From positions 62,001-126,000 of the forward strand of contig NZ_BAGF01000002.1 of assembly GCF_000308755.1 (NCBI RefSeq): a DNA stretch of 64,000 bases, given 5' to 3'. The stretch comes from Nocardia pneumoniae NBRC 100136. GTDB taxonomy: Bacteria; Actinomycetota; Actinomycetes; Mycobacteriales; Mycobacteriaceae. The notes beneath the pieces were generated by a model. The model saw nothing but the letters and a program-made list of their open reading frames with translations, made no database searches and was not told the DNA's origin. Shown piece after piece: positions 50,894-62,845 of this stretch. Within the stretch, counting starts at the first letter, position 1. The number at the start of each line of letters is the position of its first letter. A program made the position numbers and the translations under genes.

Positions 50894-53800
50894 ATGGCTG
50901 ACAACGAGGGCACGCCCACCCAGACGACCGACACCCCGCCCGCGGACACCGTCGCCGACGCGACGGCCCCGGCCGAGTCCGCGAAGGGCGGCGCGCAGAC
51001 CGACATGTCGGTGGCGGAGCTGCGCGAGTGGCTGCGGCGGTGGGTCGCCGACGCGACCGGACAGCCGATCGAGCAGATCACCGTGGACCGGCCGATGGAG
51101 GAGTTCGGGCTCGCCTCGCGCGACGCCATCGCGCTCGGCGGTGACATCGAGGAACTCACCGGGGTGATGCTGAACGCGACCATCGTGTACCAGCATCCGA
51201 CCATCGCCGCCCTCGCCGAGCGGATCATCAACGGTGAGCCGGACGCACCGGCGGAATCGTCCGACGACGCCTTCTACACCGCGGGCTACACGCCTGGCGA
51301 GGCGCACGACATCGCCATCGTCGGTCTGTCCACCCGCCTGCCCGGCGCGGGCAACACGCCCGAGTCGACGTGGGAATTCCTCATCGGACGCGGCGACGCG
51401 ATCCGGGAACTGCCCGAGGGCAGGTGGGAGGAGTTCGCGAGCGATCCCATGGCGGCCAAGGCGATCGCCGAGGGCAACACCCTTGGCGGTTATCTCGACC
51501 AGGACGTGGTGAAGAGCTTCGACGCGGAGTTCTTCGCGATGTCGCCGCTCGAGGTGGAGCGGGTCGACCCGCAGCAGCGCCTGATGATGGAGCTGACCTG
51601 GGAGGCGCTGGAGCACGCCAGGATTCCGGCCAGCGAACTCAAGGGCGAGTCGGTCGGCGTCTTCATCGGCACCTCCACCAGCGACTTCATGCTGATCGCC
51701 GCGCTCGGTCTCGGCGCGGAGGATCCGTCCGCGCCCGCCTCCGCCGCCGCGTACGGCTTGACCGGCAGCTCGTCGTCGATCATCCCGAACCGCATCTCCT
51801 ACTTCTACGACTTCCGCGGCCCCTCCGTCGCTATCGACACCGCGTGCTCGTCCACGCTGGTCGCGGTGCATCAGGCGGTCCGGGCGCTGCGCAACGGTGA
51901 CGCCGATCTGGCGCTGGCCGGTGGCGTGAACATGCTGCTGGCTCCGATGGCCACGCTCGGCTTCGACTCCGTCGGCGCGGTCGCGAAGAACGGCCGGATC
52001 AAGGCGTTCTCTTCCGATGCCGACGGCATGGTGCGGTCCGAGGGCGGCGGTCTGGTGGTGCTCAAGCGGCTCGCCGACGCCGAACGTGACGGCGACCGCA
52101 TCCTCGGCGTGGTCAAGGGATCGGCGGTCAACTCCGACGGCCGCTCCAACGGCATCGTCGCCCCGAACCCGGACGCCCAGGCCGACGTGCTGCGCCGCGC
52201 CTACCGCGACGCGGGCATCCCGCCGTCCACGGTCGACTACATCGAGGCGCACGGCACCGGAACGCTGCTGGGCGACCCGATCGAGGCCGACGCGCTCGGC
52301 CGAGTGGTCGGTCGCGGCCGCGAGGCCGACAAACCCGCGCTGCTCGGCTCGGCGAAGACCAACTTCGGCCACCTGGAGTCCGGCGCTGGCGCGGCCGGGC
52401 TGGCGAAGGCGCTCATGGCGTTGCAGCACAACGTCATCCCGCCCAACATCAACTACGCCGGTCCGAACCCGTACATCCCGTTCGACCAGGCGCACCTGAA
52501 GGTCGTCGACGAGCCCACCGAGTTCCCGCGCTACAGCGGCAAGGCCACCATCGGCATCTCCGGGTTCGGCTTCGGCGGCACCAACGCGCACGTCGTCATC
52601 CAGGAGTACGTGCCCGCCGCAGACCGGGCGCACGCTCCCTTCGCCGAACTCGAGACGCAGCTGAACGAGGACGTGCTGGACGACGAGACCACCGACGTGG
52701 TCGCGGAAGCCGACGCCGTGGCCGCCGAAGCCGCCGCAACCGCCGCGCGCGTTTCCGAATGGACCGCCGAGCGCACCGAGCCGCTGCCGCTGATCCTTCC
52801 GGTATCGGGTTACCTGCCGTCGCGTCGCCGTCGAGCCGCCGCCGAGCTGGCCGACTGGCTGGAGTCCGAAGCGGGCGCGCGGACCCCCTTGGCCGACGTG
52901 GCGCGGTCGCTGGCCAAGCGCAGCCACTGGCGTTCGCGCGGCGTCGTGCTCGCCAAGACGCACGACGAGGCGGTCGCCGGACTGCGCGCGATCGCGGCGG
53001 GCAAGCCGGGCCCCGGCGTGTTCACCGCCGACGCGCCCGCCGCCATGGGCCCGATGTGGGTGCTGGCGGGCTTCGGTGCGCAGCACCGCAAGATGGGCAA
53101 ACAGCTCTATCTGGAGAACTCGATCTTCGCCGAGGCCGTCGACGAGGTCGACGAGCTGGTGCAGGACGAGGCCGGATACTCGGTGCGCGAGATGTTCCTG
53201 GACGACAGCCAGGACTACGACGTGGGCACCTCACAGGTCGGCATCTTCACCATCCAGGTCGGTCTGGCCGCGCTGCTGCGCGCGCACGGAGCGGAACCCG
53301 AGGCGGTGGTGGGCCATTCCATGGGCGAGGTCGCTGGCGCGTACATCTCCGGTGGACTGAACCTGGAAGACGCCGTCCGTGTGATCTGCGCCCGCTCCCG
53401 CCTGATGGGCGAGGGCGAGCAGATGATCAGCGACGACGACGTGCGCAACATGGCTCTGATCGAATACAGCGCCGAGGACGTCGCGAATCTGCTGCCGGAA
53501 TACCCGGATGTCGAGGTCGCCGTGTACGCGGCGCCGACCAACACGGTGATCGGCGGCCCGCAGGAGCAGGTCGCGGCGATCGTCGCGCAGGTGGAGGCGG
53601 CGGGCAAGTTCGCTCGTGTGCTGCAGACCCGCGGCGCGGGCCACACCTCGCAGATGGATCCGCTGCTCGGCGAGCTGGCCGCGGAATTGGCCGGCATCGA
53701 GCCGACCAGGCTGAAGACCGGCCTGTACTCCACGGTGCACAAGGAAGAGTTCTTCCGCCCCGGCCACGACCCGATCCACGACGAGGCCTACTGGGTCAAG

Positions 53801-56227
53801 AACATGCGCCACAGCGTCTACTTCACCAACGCGGTGAAACTCGCGGTGGACGCGGGCCACACCACGTTCCTGGAGCTGGCGCCGAATTCCGTCGCGCTGA
53901 TGCAGGTGCTCGGCACCACCTTCGCCGCTGGCGTGCACGACGCGCAGCTCATCCCGACCCTCAAGCGCAAGGAGGACGAGTCCGCCGGCGTCATCGCGGC
54001 GCTCGCCCAGCTCTACGTGCACGGGCACAAGGTGGATCTGCCCTCGCTGCTGAGCGCCGGTGCCTACGCCGACATTCCGCGAACCACGTTCCTGCGCAAG
54101 GAGTACTGGCCGAAGGCCAGGATGTCCGCGGGTGGCAACGGCCGGATTCCCGGTGCGCACGTCGCTCTGCCGGACGGCAGGCACGTCTGGGAGGTGCAGG
54201 CGTCCGCGGTGACCGATCTCGCCGCGCTGGTGCATGCCGCCGCGGCGCAGGTGCTCAGCGACGTGTCGCTGGGCGCGTCGATCCCGCACGCGTCGATCCC
54301 GGCCGCGGGCACCCTCACCACCACGCTCACGCCACACCCCGGCGGCGCCTCGGTGCAGGTGCACGGCAAGGAGGGCGAGAGCTTCCGCCTGGTGTTCGAC
54401 GCCGTGGTGACCTCCGGCGCACCGCTGCCCGAAACCGGGGTGGCCGAGCCGGTTCCCGCCGTGGCCGCGGTGACGCAGAGCGACGCAGACATCGAGATCG
54501 TCGAGACCTTCGGCGAGCGCTGGGATCCGAACGGCACGCAGACCGTCGAGGAGCGGCTCGCGCTGATCGTCGCGGAATCCATGGGCTACGCGGTCGAGGA
54601 CCTGCCGATGGAGATCCCGCTGATGGAGCTCGGCTTGGACTCGCTGATGGCCATGCGCATCAAGAACCGGGTCGAGTACGAGTTCGACATCCCGCAGTTG
54701 CAGGTCCAGGCCGTGCGCGACGCGAGTTTGCACGAGGTCGGCAAGGTGCTGCGCTACGCCATCGAGCACCGCGACGAGGTGCAGGCGATGGCCGACCAGC
54801 AGGCCGCCGAGAAGGCCGCGGGCGGCTCCGGTGAGCTGACCGTGGACCCCGACTTCATGGCCGCGGCCCGGGAGGCGCTGGCCACCGGAGCCGACCCCCT
54901 CGCCGCGGTGAAGGACACCGCGACCGCATCGCCGGATGCGGGTACGCCCGGCACAGCTGCACCGGAAAGCGCTGTGCTCGAGACTGATTCGGCTCGCGCC
55001 ACGGATGCCGCGCCCTCGGAACCGTCTTCCGAAGGTGACTCGGCTCCGGCCGCGCGACCGGTTGCCGAGCCCGCGCCGGTCGCGGCGGCTCCGGCTACAC
55101 CGGCCGCGGTCTTCGGCGGCCAGCCGTCCGCCGACGCCGAGGACGACGTCCCGCCGCGCGACGCCGCCGAGCGCCTGACCTTCGCCACCTGGGCGGTGGT
55201 CACCGGCAAATCCGCCAAGGGCATCTTCAACACCCTGCCGATCCTCGACGAGGACACCGCGGAGAAGCTGGCCGCGCGCCTGACCGAGCGGGTCAAGGCC
55301 GAGGTCACGGTCGACGACGTGCTCGACTGCGAGACCATCGAGCAGCTCGCCGACATCGTCCGCACGCTGCAGGACAGCGGCGCGGACGTGGATGGTTGCG
55401 TCCGGCCGCTGCGTGCGCGTGCGGAGGGCTCGAACGCCGTGCCGGTCTTCGTGTTCCACCCATCGGGCGGCAATACGCTCGTCTACGAGCCGTTGCTGAA
55501 GCGGCTGCCCGCCGACACCCCGATGTACGGCTTCGAACGGGTCGAAGGGTCGATCGAGGAGCGGGCGCGTCAGTACCTTCCCGAGTTGCGCAAGATTCAG
55601 GGTGACGGTCCGTTCGTGCTCTACGGCTGGTCGTTGGGTGCGGTACTGGCCATGCAGACCGCACAGCTGCTGCGTGCCGAGGGCGCGGACGTGCGCGTGG
55701 TCGGCCTGATCGACCTGGCCATCCCGACGCAGGGCGAGGACAACAGCCCCGAGGAACGGGTGCGCCGGATCGAGCGCTACCAGGCGTTCGCCAAGAAGAC
55801 CTACGGCGTCGACGGTGAGTTGGACCGCGAGCAGTTGGAGACGCTGGCGGCGGCCTCCGACGAAGAGCAGTTCAAGATGATCAGCGATCTGATCAAGATC
55901 AGCGGCGCGAAGATCCCCGGTGGCGTGCTCGAGCACCAGCGCACCTCATGGATCGACAGCCGCCACCTCGCCCGGACCCAACCGTCCCACTACGACGGCA
56001 ACGTCGTGCTCTACCTCGCCGATCGCTACCACGACGGGATGATCGAGCTCGAGCCGCGCTTCGCCGACCGCGAGCCCAACGGCGGGTGGGACGACTACCT
56101 GACCAACCTCGAGATCGTCCACATCCCGGGCGATCACTTGCAGATCATCGATGAACCGCGGATCGGGAAGATCGGAGCCGACCTGACCGCGAAGCTCGCC
56201 GCGATCGAGGCGAAAGGGGCCAAGTGA
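50894..56227 (+). CDS. pks13: Polyketide synthase Pks13 (mycolate condensase)
   Basis: A 1777-residue type I polyketide synthase that condenses the meromycolate with the carboxylated alpha-chain and releases a beta-keto mycolate precursor. Order: N-terminal carrier (about 40-115, phosphopantetheine serine S75 in GLASRD), ketosynthase (about 138-570; C318 in DTACSST, H453 in EAHGTGT, H493 in NFGHLESG), acyltransferase (about 710-1010; S809 in GHSMGE), C-terminal carrier (S1250 in GLDSLM) and thioesterase (about 1510-1770; S1580 in GWSLGA). A low-complexity Ala/Pro/Ser linker separates the second carrier from the thioesterase. ATG 50894 follows GAGGAA. The stop overlaps the accD4 start. Confidence 0.96.
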   Translation: MADNEGTPTQTTDTPPADTVADATAPAESAKGGAQTDMSVAELREWLRRWVADATGQPIEQITVDRPMEEFGLASRDAIALGGDIEELTGVMLNATIVYQHPTIAALAERIINGEPDAPAESSDDAFYTAGYTPGEAHDIAIVGLSTRLPGAGNTPESTWEFLIGRGDAIRELPEGRWEEFASDPMAAKAIAEGNTLGGYLDQDVVKSFDAEFFAMSPLEVERVDPQQRLMMELTWEALEHARIPASELKGESVGVFIGTSTSDFMLIAALGLGAEDPSAPASAAAYGLTGSSSSIIPNRISYFYDFRGPSVAIDTACSSTLVAVHQAVRALRNGDADLALAGGVNMLLAPMATLGFDSVGAVAKNGRIKAFSSDADGMVRSEGGGLVVLKRLADAERDGDRILGVVKGSAVNSDGRSNGIVAPNPDAQADVLRRAYRDAGIPPSTVDYIEAHGTGTLLGDPIEADALGRVVGRGREADKPALLGSAKTNFGHLESGAGAAGLAKALMALQHNVIPPNINYAGPNPYIPFDQAHLKVVDEPTEFPRYSGKATIGISGFGFGGTNAHVVIQEYVPAADRAHAPFAELETQLNEDVLDDETTDVVAEADAVAAEAAATAARVSEWTAERTEPLPLILPVSGYLPSRRRRAAAELADWLESEAGARTPLADVARSLAKRSHWRSRGVVLAKTHDEAVAGLRAIAAGKPGPGVFTADAPAAMGPMWVLAGFGAQHRKMGKQLYLENSIFAEAVDEVDELVQDEAGYSVREMFLDDSQDYDVGTSQVGIFTIQVGLAALLRAHGAEPEAVVGHSMGEVAGAYISGGLNLEDAVRVICARSRLMGEGEQMISDDDVRNMALIEYSAEDVANLLPEYPDVEVAVYAAPTNTVIGGPQEQVAAIVAQVEAAGKFARVLQTRGAGHTSQMDPLLGELAAELAGIEPTRLKTGLYSTVHKEEFFRPGHDPIHDEAYWVKNMRHSVYFTNAVKLAVDAGHTTFLELAPNSVALMQVLGTTFAAGVHDAQLIPTLKRKEDESAGVIAALAQLYVHGHKVDLPSLLSAGAYADIPRTTFLRKEYWPKARMSAGGNGRIPGAHVALPDGRHVWEVQASAVTDLAALVHAAAAQVLSDVSLGASIPHASIPAAGTLTTTLTPHPGGASVQVHGKEGESFRLVFDAVVTSGAPLPETGVAEPVPAVAAVTQSDADIEIVETFGERWDPNGTQTVEERLALIVAESMGYAVEDLPMEIPLMELGLDSLMAMRIKNRVEYEFDIPQLQVQAVRDASLHEVGKVLRYAIEHRDEVQAMADQQAAEKAAGGSGELTVDPDFMAAAREALATGADPLAAVKDTATASPDAGTPGTAAPESAVLETDSARATDAAPSEPSSEGDSAPAARPVAEPAPVAAAPATPAAVFGGQPSADAEDDVPPRDAAERLTFATWAVVTGKSAKGIFNTLPILDEDTAEKLAARLTERVKAEVTVDDVLDCETIEQLADIVRTLQDSGADVDGCVRPLRARAEGSNAVPVFVFHPSGGNTLVYEPLLKRLPADTPMYGFERVEGSIEERARQYLPELRKIQGDGPFVLYGWSLGAVLAMQTAQLLRAEGADVRVVGLIDLAIPTQGEDNSPEERVRRIERYQAFAKKTYGVDGELDREQLETLAAASDEEQFKMISDLIKISGAKIPGGVLEHQRTSWIDSRHLARTQPSHYDGNVVLYLADRYHDGMIELEPRFADREPNGGWDDYLTNLEIVHIPGDHLQIIDEPRIGKIGADLTAKLAAIEAKGAK

Positions 56228-57768
56228 GCACTACTGCCGAAAAACTCGCCGACCTGCGTAAGCGACTGGAATTAGCGCAGGAGCCGGCGGGTGAAGCGGG
56301 GGTGGCCAAGCGGGCGAAGAAGGGGATCCCGAGCGCCCGCGATCGGATCAACATGCTGCTGGATCCGGGTACCTTCGTCGAAATCGGTGCGCTGGTGCGC
56401 AAACCGGGCGATCCTTCCGCGCTGTACGGCGACGGCGTGGTCACCGGGCACGGCTTGGTCGAAGGCCGGCCGGTCGCGGTGTTCTCGCACGACCAGACCG
56501 TCTACGGCGGCTCGGTGGGTGAGATGTTCGGCCGCAAGGTGGCCGGGCTGCTGGAATACGCCGCCAAGGTCGGCTGCCCGGTGGTGGGCATCAACGACTC
56601 CGGCGGCGCGCGCGTGCAGGAGGCGGTGACCTCGCTGGCGTGGTACGCGGAGCTGGGGCGGCGCCAGGAGCCGCTGTCGGGTCTGGTCCCGCAGGTCTCG
56701 ATCATCCTCGGCAAGTGCGCGGGCGGCGCCGTGTACGCCCCGATCAACACCGACGTGGTGGTGGCGACCGAAGAGGCGTACATGTTCGTCACCGGCCCGA
56801 AGGTGATCCGGGAGGTCACCGGCGAGGACGTGAGCCTCGAGGAGCTGGGCGGCGCGCGCAGTCAGGCCGAGTACGGCAACATCCACCACGTCGCCAAGGA
56901 CGAGGCGGCCGCGTTCGAGTGGGTGCGCGAGTACCTGAGCTTCCTGCCGACCAGCTGCCAGGAGCTGGCGCCGATCGTGAATCCCGGTTTGGAGCCGACG
57001 ACCACCGACAGCGATCTGGAGCTGAATTCGATCGTCCCGGACTCCGACAACGCCGGGTACGACATGCACGACATCCTGCTGCGGATCTTCGACGACGGCG
57101 CGTTCCACGAGGTCGGCGCGTCCGCGGGCCGCAACATCATCACCGGTTTCGCCCGCGTCGACGGGCGCAGCGTCGGCGTGGTCGCCAACCAGCCGATGGT
57201 GTACGCGGGCGCGTTGGACGCGCGGGCGTCGGACAAGGCGGCGCATTTCGTGCGCCTGTGCGACGCGTTCGAACTCCCGCTGGTGTTCGTGGTCGACACG
57301 CCCGGGTTCCTGCCGGGTGTGGAGCAGGAGAAGATCGGCGTCATCAAACGCGGCGGCCGGTTCCTGTTCTCCTACGTGGAGGCGTCGGTGCCGAAGGTGA
57401 CCGTGGTGATCCGGAAGTCCTACGGCGGCGGCTACGCCGTCATGGGATCCAAGCAGCTCGGCGCCGACGTGAACCTGGCCTGGCCCACGGCGCGGATCGC
57501 GGTGATGGGCGCCGAGAGCGCGGTCAGCCTGATCGGCGCCAAGCAGATCGAGGCCGCCCCGGAGGAGCAGCGGGCGGCGATCCGCCAGCAGATGATCGAC
57601 TTCTACAACGCCACCGTCGCGACGCCGTGGGTGGCCGCCGAGCGCGGATACATCGACGCGGTCATCGAGCCGTCGACCACCCGGCTGGAGTTGCGCCGGG
57701 CACTACAGCTGTTGCGGGACAAGGCGGTTGCCCGCAACCCGCGCAAGCACCACCTGTTGCCGCTGTAG
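56224..57768 (+). CDS. accD4: Acyl-CoA carboxylase beta subunit AccD4
   Basis: A 514-residue carboxyltransferase subunit that, with AccA3, AccD5 and AccE-type partners, carboxylates the long alpha-chain acyl-CoA used by Pks13. The two crotonase-like halves are visible: [20 protein letters not shown] in the N-half, and [41 protein letters not shown] in the C-half. It is the counterpart of Rv3799c. The GTG start at 56224 overlaps the pks13 stop (GTGA), coupling translation of the carboxylase with the condensase. A hairpin follows at 57784. Confidence 0.95.
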   Translation: MSTTAEKLADLRKRLELAQEPAGEAGVAKRAKKGIPSARDRINMLLDPGTFVEIGALVRKPGDPSALYGDGVVTGHGLVEGRPVAVFSHDQTVYGGSVGEMFGRKVAGLLEYAAKVGCPVVGINDSGGARVQEAVTSLAWYAELGRRQEPLSGLVPQVSIILGKCAGGAVYAPINTDVVVATEEAYMFVTGPKVIREVTGEDVSLEELGGARSQAEYGNIHHVAKDEAAAFEWVREYLSFLPTSCQELAPIVNPGLEPTTTDSDLELNSIVPDSDNAGYDMHDILLRIFDDGAFHEVGASAGRNIITGFARVDGRSVGVVANQPMVYAGALDARASDKAAHFVRLCDAFELPLVFVVDTPGFLPGVEQEKIGVIKRGGRFLFSYVEASVPKVTVVIRKSYGGGYAVMGSKQLGADVNLAWPTARIAVMGAESAVSLIGAKQIEAAPEEQRAAIRQQMIDFYNATVATPWVAAERGYIDAVIEPSTTRLELRRALQLLRDKAVARNPRKHHLLPL

Positions 57769-57783
57769 CGATGTGAGAACACG

Positions 57784-57815
57784 ATCGGGCCGCGCCCTTT
57801 GGGGCGCGGCCCGAT
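57784..57815. terminator. Bidirectional hairpin between accD4 and the PPIase gene
   Basis: ATCGGGCCGCGCC pairs with GGCGCGGCCCGAT in a perfect 13-bp stem (57784-57796 with 57803-57815). It lies between the convergent accD4 and PPIase genes. Confidence 0.75.
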
Positions 57816-57837
57816 TCGCGTTCGGCGTGCCGAGAGA

Positions 57838-58335
57838 TCAGCTGACGCTTGCGGATTCGATGATGACGTCCTCGACCGGCACATCCTGGTGCATGCCAGC
57901 GGAGGAGGTCCGGACGCCCGCGATCTTGTCGACCACGTCGGTGCCTTCGGTCACCGCGCCGAAGACGGCGTAGCCCCAGCCGGACGGGGTCTGGGCGGAA
58001 TGGTTGAGGAAGTCGTTGTCGGAGACGTTGATGAAGAACTGGGCGGTCGCCGAGTGCGGATCGTTGGTGCGCGCCATCGCGACGGTGTACTTGGTGTTCT
58101 TCAGGCCGTTGTTCGCCTCGTTCTGAATCGGGGCCTTGGTGCCCTTCTGGCGCAGGCCGGGCTCGAAGCCGCCGCCCTGGATCATGAAGCCGGGGATGAC
58201 GCGGTGGAAGATCGTGCCGTTGTAGTGGCCGGAGTTCACGTAGTCCACGAAATTGCGCACGGTGTTCGGCGCTTTCTGATCATCCAGTTCGAGGACGATC
58301 GATCCGTAGTTCGTCGAGAGATTCACCTTGGTCAT
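57838..58335 (-). CDS. Cyclophilin-type peptidyl-prolyl cis-trans isomerase
   Basis: A 165-residue cyclophilin close in length to E. coli PpiB. The core includes [37 protein letters not shown], the catalytic Arg in [21 protein letters not shown] segment [17 protein letters not shown], and [19 protein letters not shown]. There is no signal peptide, so it is cytoplasmic, and it catalyses proline isomerisation during protein folding. ATG 58335 has a GGTGGGGG-type ribosome site; the longer frame upstream has no similarity. It is convergent with accD4 and divergent from the emb gene, which is an insertion compared with the usual mycolate-arabinan order. Confidence 0.92.
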   Translation of the reverse strand: MTKVNLSTNYGSIVLELDDQKAPNTVRNFVDYVNSGHYNGTIFHRVIPGFMIQGGGFEPGLRQKGTKAPIQNEANNGLKNTKYTVAMARTNDPHSATAQFFINVSDNDFLNHSAQTPSGWGYAVFGAVTEGTDVVDKIAGVRTSSAGMHQDVPVEDVIIESASVS

Positions 58336-58532
58336 ACCCCCACCTTTCCATCGTGGCCGCCGGAGGTCAGCAGGACGGGGGTCGGTCGGCCGGATCGCGG
58401 CGATTTCGGGGCGAATTTTTCTCGCCGATCGGCCCAACATTCCCGCACTCGGCTCCGAACTCTCAAAGAGCCCCGAATTCTCCGGCGTACGCTCTGCCCG
58501 CTCGGACATGTGTGCCGCTAGCATTGCGAATC

Positions 58533-61500
58533 GTGCCCGACGCCGCTACCGCTGTTCTGACGAAACCCCCCGCCGCCCCGGCGGTGAAACCGAACGATTT
58601 CCGGACCGCGCGCCTGATCGCGCTGGTCGCCGGGGTGCTCGGCGCGCTGTTCGCGCTGGCGACGCCGTTCTTGCCGGTCACGCAGACGACCGCGGTGCTG
58701 AACTGGCCGCAGGGCGGCACGCTCGGCAACGTGCAGGCGCCGCTGATGTCGCAGGTCCCGATCGACCTGACAGCGACGATTCCGTGCGACACGATCGCCC
58801 AGCTGCCCGAGCGGGGCGGCATGTTGCTGGCCACCGCGCCGCCGCAGGGTGACCGCGCCGCGCTGGAGGCCATGTTCGTGCGGGTCTCGGAGAACTCGGT
58901 GGACGTGGTGGACCGCAACGCGGTCGTGGTGTCGGCCGACCGCGCGCGGATGGGCGAGTGCACGTCGCTGAGCATCAGCTCGGACGCCGATCGCACCTAC
59001 GCGGTGTTCAACGGGCTCACCAAGCAGGTCGAGCGGCCGGTCGAGGGTGGGGCGCCCGAGACGGTCACTGCGCCGGTGGAGGGCCAGCTGAGCGGCGACC
59101 TGCGGCCGCAGGTGGTGGGCGTGTTCTCCGACCTGAAGGGCGCGGCGCCCGCCGGGCTGGGATTCCACATGACCGTGGACACCCGCTTCTCCTCCAGCCC
59201 CACCGCGATCAAGCTGATCGCGATGCTCGCTGCGGTGCTGTGCACGCTGGTGGCGCTGGCGGCGCTGGCCCGGCTGGACACCAGCGACGGGCGCGGGCAC
59301 CGCCGGTTCCTCCCGGCGAACTGGCTGAAGCCGACCTGGGCGGACGGCGCGGTGGTCGGCACGCTGCTGCTGTGGCATTTCGCTGGCGCGAACACCTCCG
59401 ACGACGGCTACATCCTCAGCATGGTGCGGGTGGCCCCGCACGCGGGCTACATGGCCAACTACTTCCGCTGGTACGGCGTGCCGGAGGCGCCGTTCGGCTG
59501 GTACTACTACGTGATCCAGGTCTTCTCGGAGATCTCCACCGCCAGCCCGTGGGTGCGGCTGCCCGCGCTGGCCTGCGCGATTCTGTGCTGGCTGGTGATC
59601 AGCCGCGAGGTCGTGCCGCGGCTGGGCCGGGGCGTGCGCACCAGCAAGGTGGCGCTGTGGACCGGTGGTCTGGTGTTCCTGGCGTTCTGGCTGCCGTTCG
59701 ACAACGGTCTGCGCTCGGAACCGATCGTCGCGCTCGGTGCGCTGCTGACCTGGGTGTCGATCGAGCGGGCCATCGCGACCGGTCGCCTGCTGCCCGCGGC
59801 GGTCGCCGTGCTGGTGGCGGCGTTCACGCTGGCCGCCGCGCCGACGGGTCTGATGTGTGTGGCGGCGCTGCTCGCTGGTATCCGGCCGCTGGTGCGCATC
59901 GTGGTGCGCAGGCACCGGCGGTTCGCCGCCGAGGGTGTCGGTCGATGGGGTTCGACGCTGCCGCTGCTCGCGCCGATCGCCGCGGCCGGTGTGCTCGTGC
60001 TGACGGTGGTCTACAGCGACCAGACTTTCGCCGGTATCCAGGAGGCCAACCGGGTGCGTCAGGTGACCGGGCCGAACCTGGCCTGGTACGAGGACTATCT
60101 GCGCTACTACTACCTGTTCGTGGAGACCGTCGACGGCTCGCTGTCGCGCCGCTTCGCGTTCCTGGTGATGCTGCTGTGCCTGTTCACCACCATGCTGGTG
60201 CTGCTGCGGCGCAGGCAGGTGCCTGGCATCGCGAGCGGGCCGACCTGGCGGCTGATGGGCGTGGTCTTCGGAACGATCTTCTTCATGATGTTCAACCCGA
60301 CCAAGTGGACCCACCACTTCGGCGCGTACGCGGGTATCGCGGGCTCGCTGGCGGCGGTCACCGCGGTCGCGGTCTCGGCGAGCGCGCTGCGGGCACGCAA
60401 GAACCGGGCGATCTTCCTGGCCGGCTTGCTGTTCGTGCTCGCGGTCGCCTTCTCCGGCATCAACGGCTACTGGTACGTGTCCAGCTTCGGCGTGCCGTGG
60501 TTCGACAAGCGCGTGTCGCTGCACGGGTACCAGTCGAACACGTTGATGCTCATGCTGTTCGGCTTGGCGCTCGCGCTGGTCGCCTGGTACGCGCTGCGAG
60601 AGGACTACACCAAGCCGCAGCCGTCGGCGAAGACGGCCCGGGGCAGGCGGATTCGCCGGTTCGCCGCGATCCCGCTGACCGTGGTCGCCGCGGCGATGGT
60701 GGCGCTGGAGGTGCTGTCGCTGGTCAAGGGCGCGGTGTCGCAGTACCCGGCGTACTCGCTAGCCCGCTCGAACATCGACGCGCTCGGTGGCAGCACCTGT
60801 GGCCTGGCCAACGACGTGCTGGTGGAACCGGACCCGAACGGCGGCAGGCTGGAGCCGATCATCGATCCGGCGCATCCGCCGACCGATCCGCTGGCCGGCG
60901 TCGACCCGGTCGGTTTCGACCCGAACGGCGTGCCGAACGATCTGTCCGCCGACAGCGTCGAGGTGAAGCCGGGCACCGGCAACACCTCCACCCAGTCGGT
61001 CGGAGCGGCGTTCGCCGAGGGGCAGAGCGCGGGCACCGGCGGCGGTCAGGGCGCGCGCGGCGTCAACGGCAGCACCGTCGCCCTGCCGTTCGGCCTGGAC
61101 CCGGCGACCACGCCGATCCTCGGCAGCTACCAGACCGGTGTGCAGCAGCCCGCGAGCGTCACCTCGAGCTGGTACCAGCTGTCCGCCCGTTCGGAGGACA
61201 CGCCGCTGGTCGTGATCTCGGCCGCGGGCCGCATCCTCTCCTTCGACGACACCGGCGCGATGAAGTACGGCCAGTCGCTGACCGTCGACTACGGCAAGCG
61301 GCTGCCCGACGGCAGCGTGCAGAAGCTCGGCACCTACCTGCCGCGCGATATCGGTCCGTTCCCGTCCTGGCGCAACCTGCGGGTGCCGCTGGATGAGATC
61401 GCGCCCGATGCAGACGCGGTGCGCATCGTCGCCAACGACCCGATCCTGATCGGTGACCAGTGGCTGGCGTTCACCCCGCCGCGGATGCCGAAGTTGCAGT

Positions 61501-61880
61501 CGCTGGGCAGCCTGCTCGGTTCGCAGCAGCCGATCCTGCTGGACTGGGCGGTGGGCCTGCAATTCCCGTGCCAGCGGCCGTTCGACCACCAGAACGGCGT
61601 GGCGGAGGTGCCCGGGTACCGCATCCTCCCGGACCGTCCGCTGGCCATCAGCTCCACCAACACCTGGCAGGCCGAGGAGTTCGGCGGTCCGCTCGGGTTC
61701 TCGCAGATGCTGGCGAAGTCGGTGACAGTGCCCAGCTACCTGAAGAACGACTGGGCGCGTGACTGGGGTTCGCTGGAGCGCTACGACCAGTACGACCGCA
61801 ACGCGGTCCCGGCCAAGCTGGACACCGGTACGGCGACCAGGTCGGGCCTGTGGTCGCCGGGCCAGCTGCGGGTGTTCTGA
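58533..61880 (+). CDS. Arabinosyltransferase, Emb family
   Basis: An 1115-residue GT-C membrane enzyme that adds arabinofuranose from decaprenyl-phosphoryl-arabinose to the growing arabinan; ethambutol targets this family. The catalytic pair D290-D291 is in [13 protein letters not shown]. An N-terminal periplasmic domain (about 60-240) is followed by about a dozen helices and a C-terminal carbohydrate-binding-type domain ending in [20 protein letters not shown]. It is not clear whether it is EmbA, EmbB or EmbC. The start is uncertain: GTG 58533 is used, GTG 58512 is possible, and neither has a good ribosome site. Two hairpins follow. Confidence 0.92.
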   Translation: MPDAATAVLTKPPAAPAVKPNDFRTARLIALVAGVLGALFALATPFLPVTQTTAVLNWPQGGTLGNVQAPLMSQVPIDLTATIPCDTIAQLPERGGMLLATAPPQGDRAALEAMFVRVSENSVDVVDRNAVVVSADRARMGECTSLSISSDADRTYAVFNGLTKQVERPVEGGAPETVTAPVEGQLSGDLRPQVVGVFSDLKGAAPAGLGFHMTVDTRFSSSPTAIKLIAMLAAVLCTLVALAALARLDTSDGRGHRRFLPANWLKPTWADGAVVGTLLLWHFAGANTSDDGYILSMVRVAPHAGYMANYFRWYGVPEAPFGWYYYVIQVFSEISTASPWVRLPALACAILCWLVISREVVPRLGRGVRTSKVALWTGGLVFLAFWLPFDNGLRSEPIVALGALLTWVSIERAIATGRLLPAAVAVLVAAFTLAAAPTGLMCVAALLAGIRPLVRIVVRRHRRFAAEGVGRWGSTLPLLAPIAAAGVLVLTVVYSDQTFAGIQEANRVRQVTGPNLAWYEDYLRYYYLFVETVDGSLSRRFAFLVMLLCLFTTMLVLLRRRQVPGIASGPTWRLMGVVFGTIFFMMFNPTKWTHHFGAYAGIAGSLAAVTAVAVSASALRARKNRAIFLAGLLFVLAVAFSGINGYWYVSSFGVPWFDKRVSLHGYQSNTLMLMLFGLALALVAWYALREDYTKPQPSAKTARGRRIRRFAAIPLTVVAAAMVALEVLSLVKGAVSQYPAYSLARSNIDALGGSTCGLANDVLVEPDPNGGRLEPIIDPAHPPTDPLAGVDPVGFDPNGVPNDLSADSVEVKPGTGNTSTQSVGAAFAEGQSAGTGGGQGARGVNGSTVALPFGLDPATTPILGSYQTGVQQPASVTSSWYQLSARSEDTPLVVISAAGRILSFDDTGAMKYGQSLTVDYGKRLPDGSVQKLGTYLPRDIGPFPSWRNLRVPLDEIAPDADAVRIVANDPILIGDQWLAFTPPRMPKLQSLGSLLGSQQPILLDWAVGLQFPCQRPFDHQNGVAEVPGYRILPDRPLAISSTNTWQAEEFGGPLGFSQMLAKSVTVPSYLKNDWARDWGSLERYDQYDRNAVPAKLDTGTATRSGLWSPGQLRVF

Positions 61881-61893
61881 CCGCTGACGAACA

Positions 61894-61934
61894 CAGGGTC
61901 GCCGCGCAGGCAACAATCCTGCGCGGCGACCCTG
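61894..61934. terminator. Hairpin 1 after the emb gene
   Basis: A perfect 17-bp stem (61894-61910 with 61918-61934) with the loop CAACAAT, 13 bases past the emb stop. No T-tract. A near-duplicate hairpin follows at 62031. Confidence 0.7.
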
Positions 61935-62030
61935 CCGTATCCGGCGGTGACGACAGAGATTCGGACGTGCCGATCCCCATCGACGTCGCTTCAGCGAGCT
62001 GACTACGGGTGGGAAACCCGCTGCCAGACA

Positions 62031-62075
62031 CAGGGCCGCCGCGCAGACGATTCTGCGCGGCGGCCCTGCCGTTTT
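62031..62075 (+). terminator. Hairpin 2 after the emb gene
   Basis: A perfect 16-bp stem (62031-62046 with 62053-62068) with the loop ACGATT is followed by CCGTTTTGTTT. Its arms CAGGGCCGCCGCGCAG differ from hairpin 1 by one base over the shared 16, so the two are duplicated. The trailing T-rich stretch makes it the stronger terminator. Confidence 0.75.
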
Positions 62076-62098
62076 GTTTCCGGTGCGATGCCGGGCGC

Positions 62099-62257
62099 TC
62101 AGACCTTCAGGCGAAGACCGAGCTCGCGCCGGAGCACCTCTTGCGAGGGGAGGCGGTTGAGCACACGCAGCACCGCAGGCCGCAGCTCCCGTTGTTCCTC
62201 TTCGCTGAGCAGTCCGACAAGATCGCGCAGATCCATATCATCGAATGCCGTTGTCAT
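62099..62257 (-). CDS. Small acidic hypothetical protein
   Basis: A 52-residue frame starting MTTAFDDMDLRDLVGLLSEE, followed by EEQRELRPAVLRVLNRLPSQ and ending in LGLRLKV. It is rich in Asp, Glu, Arg and Leu, likely a helical hairpin. Only a weak ribosome site (GAGA) precedes ATG 62257, and the frame is short, so it may not be real. It is downstream of the HxlR regulator on the same strand. No family recognised. Confidence 0.35.
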   Translation of the reverse strand: MTTAFDDMDLRDLVGLLSEEEQRELRPAVLRVLNRLPSQEVLRRELGLRLKV

Positions 62258-62325
62258 GAATCTCAGATTAAGGCCAATGGCTCGATTCGTCCTGCGATGC
62301 ATCGCCACAGGTGGGAGCACGTTTT

Positions 62326-62745
62326 TCAGACCGTACAACCGGTTTTGTCCACGCTGCTGTCATAGCGCGCCCGCGCGGCGAGCACGTCATCCATCCGCGC
62401 CTCCGCCCAGGCTTTGACGGCGCTCATCACCGGCTGGAGGCTCTGGCCGAGCGGGGTGAGTTCGTAGTCCACGCGGACCGGGACCTCGGCGGTGACCCGC
62501 CGCTCCACCAAGCCGTCGCGTTCCAGGCCGCGCAGGGTCTGGGTGAGCATCTTCGGGCTCACGCCTGCGATGACCCGATTCAGCTCGGCGTAGCGCCGCG
62601 GGCCGTCGGCGAGCGCGGCCAGCACCAGGCTGACCCATTTGTCGCTGATCCGGTCCAGCAACTGCCGGGTGGGGCACTCGGCCACGTACGCGTCGTAGTG
62701 CTGTTTGGCCAGGTCGCGGCGCTGCGCCGCAGTCATCGTCGCCAT
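62326..62745 (-). CDS. HxlR-family transcriptional regulator
   Basis: A 139-residue winged-helix regulator of the HxlR family. The conserved Cys (ECPTRQLLDRISDKWVSLVL), the helix-turn-helix LNRVIAGVSPKMLTQTLRGLERDGLVERR and the wing EVPVRVDYELTPLGQSL are all present. The single Cys at the start is the redox-sensing residue in many relatives (YodB/HypR type). GAGGT precedes ATG 62745. It is divergent from the quinone oxidoreductase gene at 62846 with an inverted repeat between, so it likely represses that gene until oxidants or quinones modify the Cys. Confidence 0.9.
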   Translation of the reverse strand: MATMTAAQRRDLAKQHYDAYVAECPTRQLLDRISDKWVSLVLAALADGPRRYAELNRVIAGVSPKMLTQTLRGLERDGLVERRVTAEVPVRVDYELTPLGQSLQPVMSAVKAWAEARMDDVLAARARYDSSVDKTGCTV

Positions 62746-62782
62746 CGAAGTACCTCGACACCCCTAACGCACTCTCAGGTAA

Positions 62783-62803
62783 CTACTACCCAGCAGATAG
62801 TAG
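62783..62803. promoter_or_regulatory. HxlR-type operator
   Basis: CTACTA (62783-62788) and TAGTAG (62798-62803) form an inverted repeat separated by 9 bases in the divergent region. Spacing and A/T-rich half-sites fit an HxlR-family dimer site. Confidence 0.55.
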
Positions 62804-62845
62804 CTCCTCATAGGTTGGACCGGCATTCAAGAGGAAAGGAACGTC

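Noticed and set aside
50852..55936. Two long open frames on the minus strand opposite pks13
   Set aside because: Compositional shadows of the synthase gene. All catalytic motifs lie on the + strand.
50894..56227. A secondary-metabolite polyketide cluster
   Set aside because: The synthase has the two-carrier, single KS and terminal thioesterase layout of Pks13 and is surrounded by fadD32 and accD4, so it is the mycolate condensase.
58518..60524. A 668-codon open frame opposite the emb gene
   Set aside because: Arg/His/Gln-rich shadow; the + strand shows the Emb catalytic DD motif and membrane helices.
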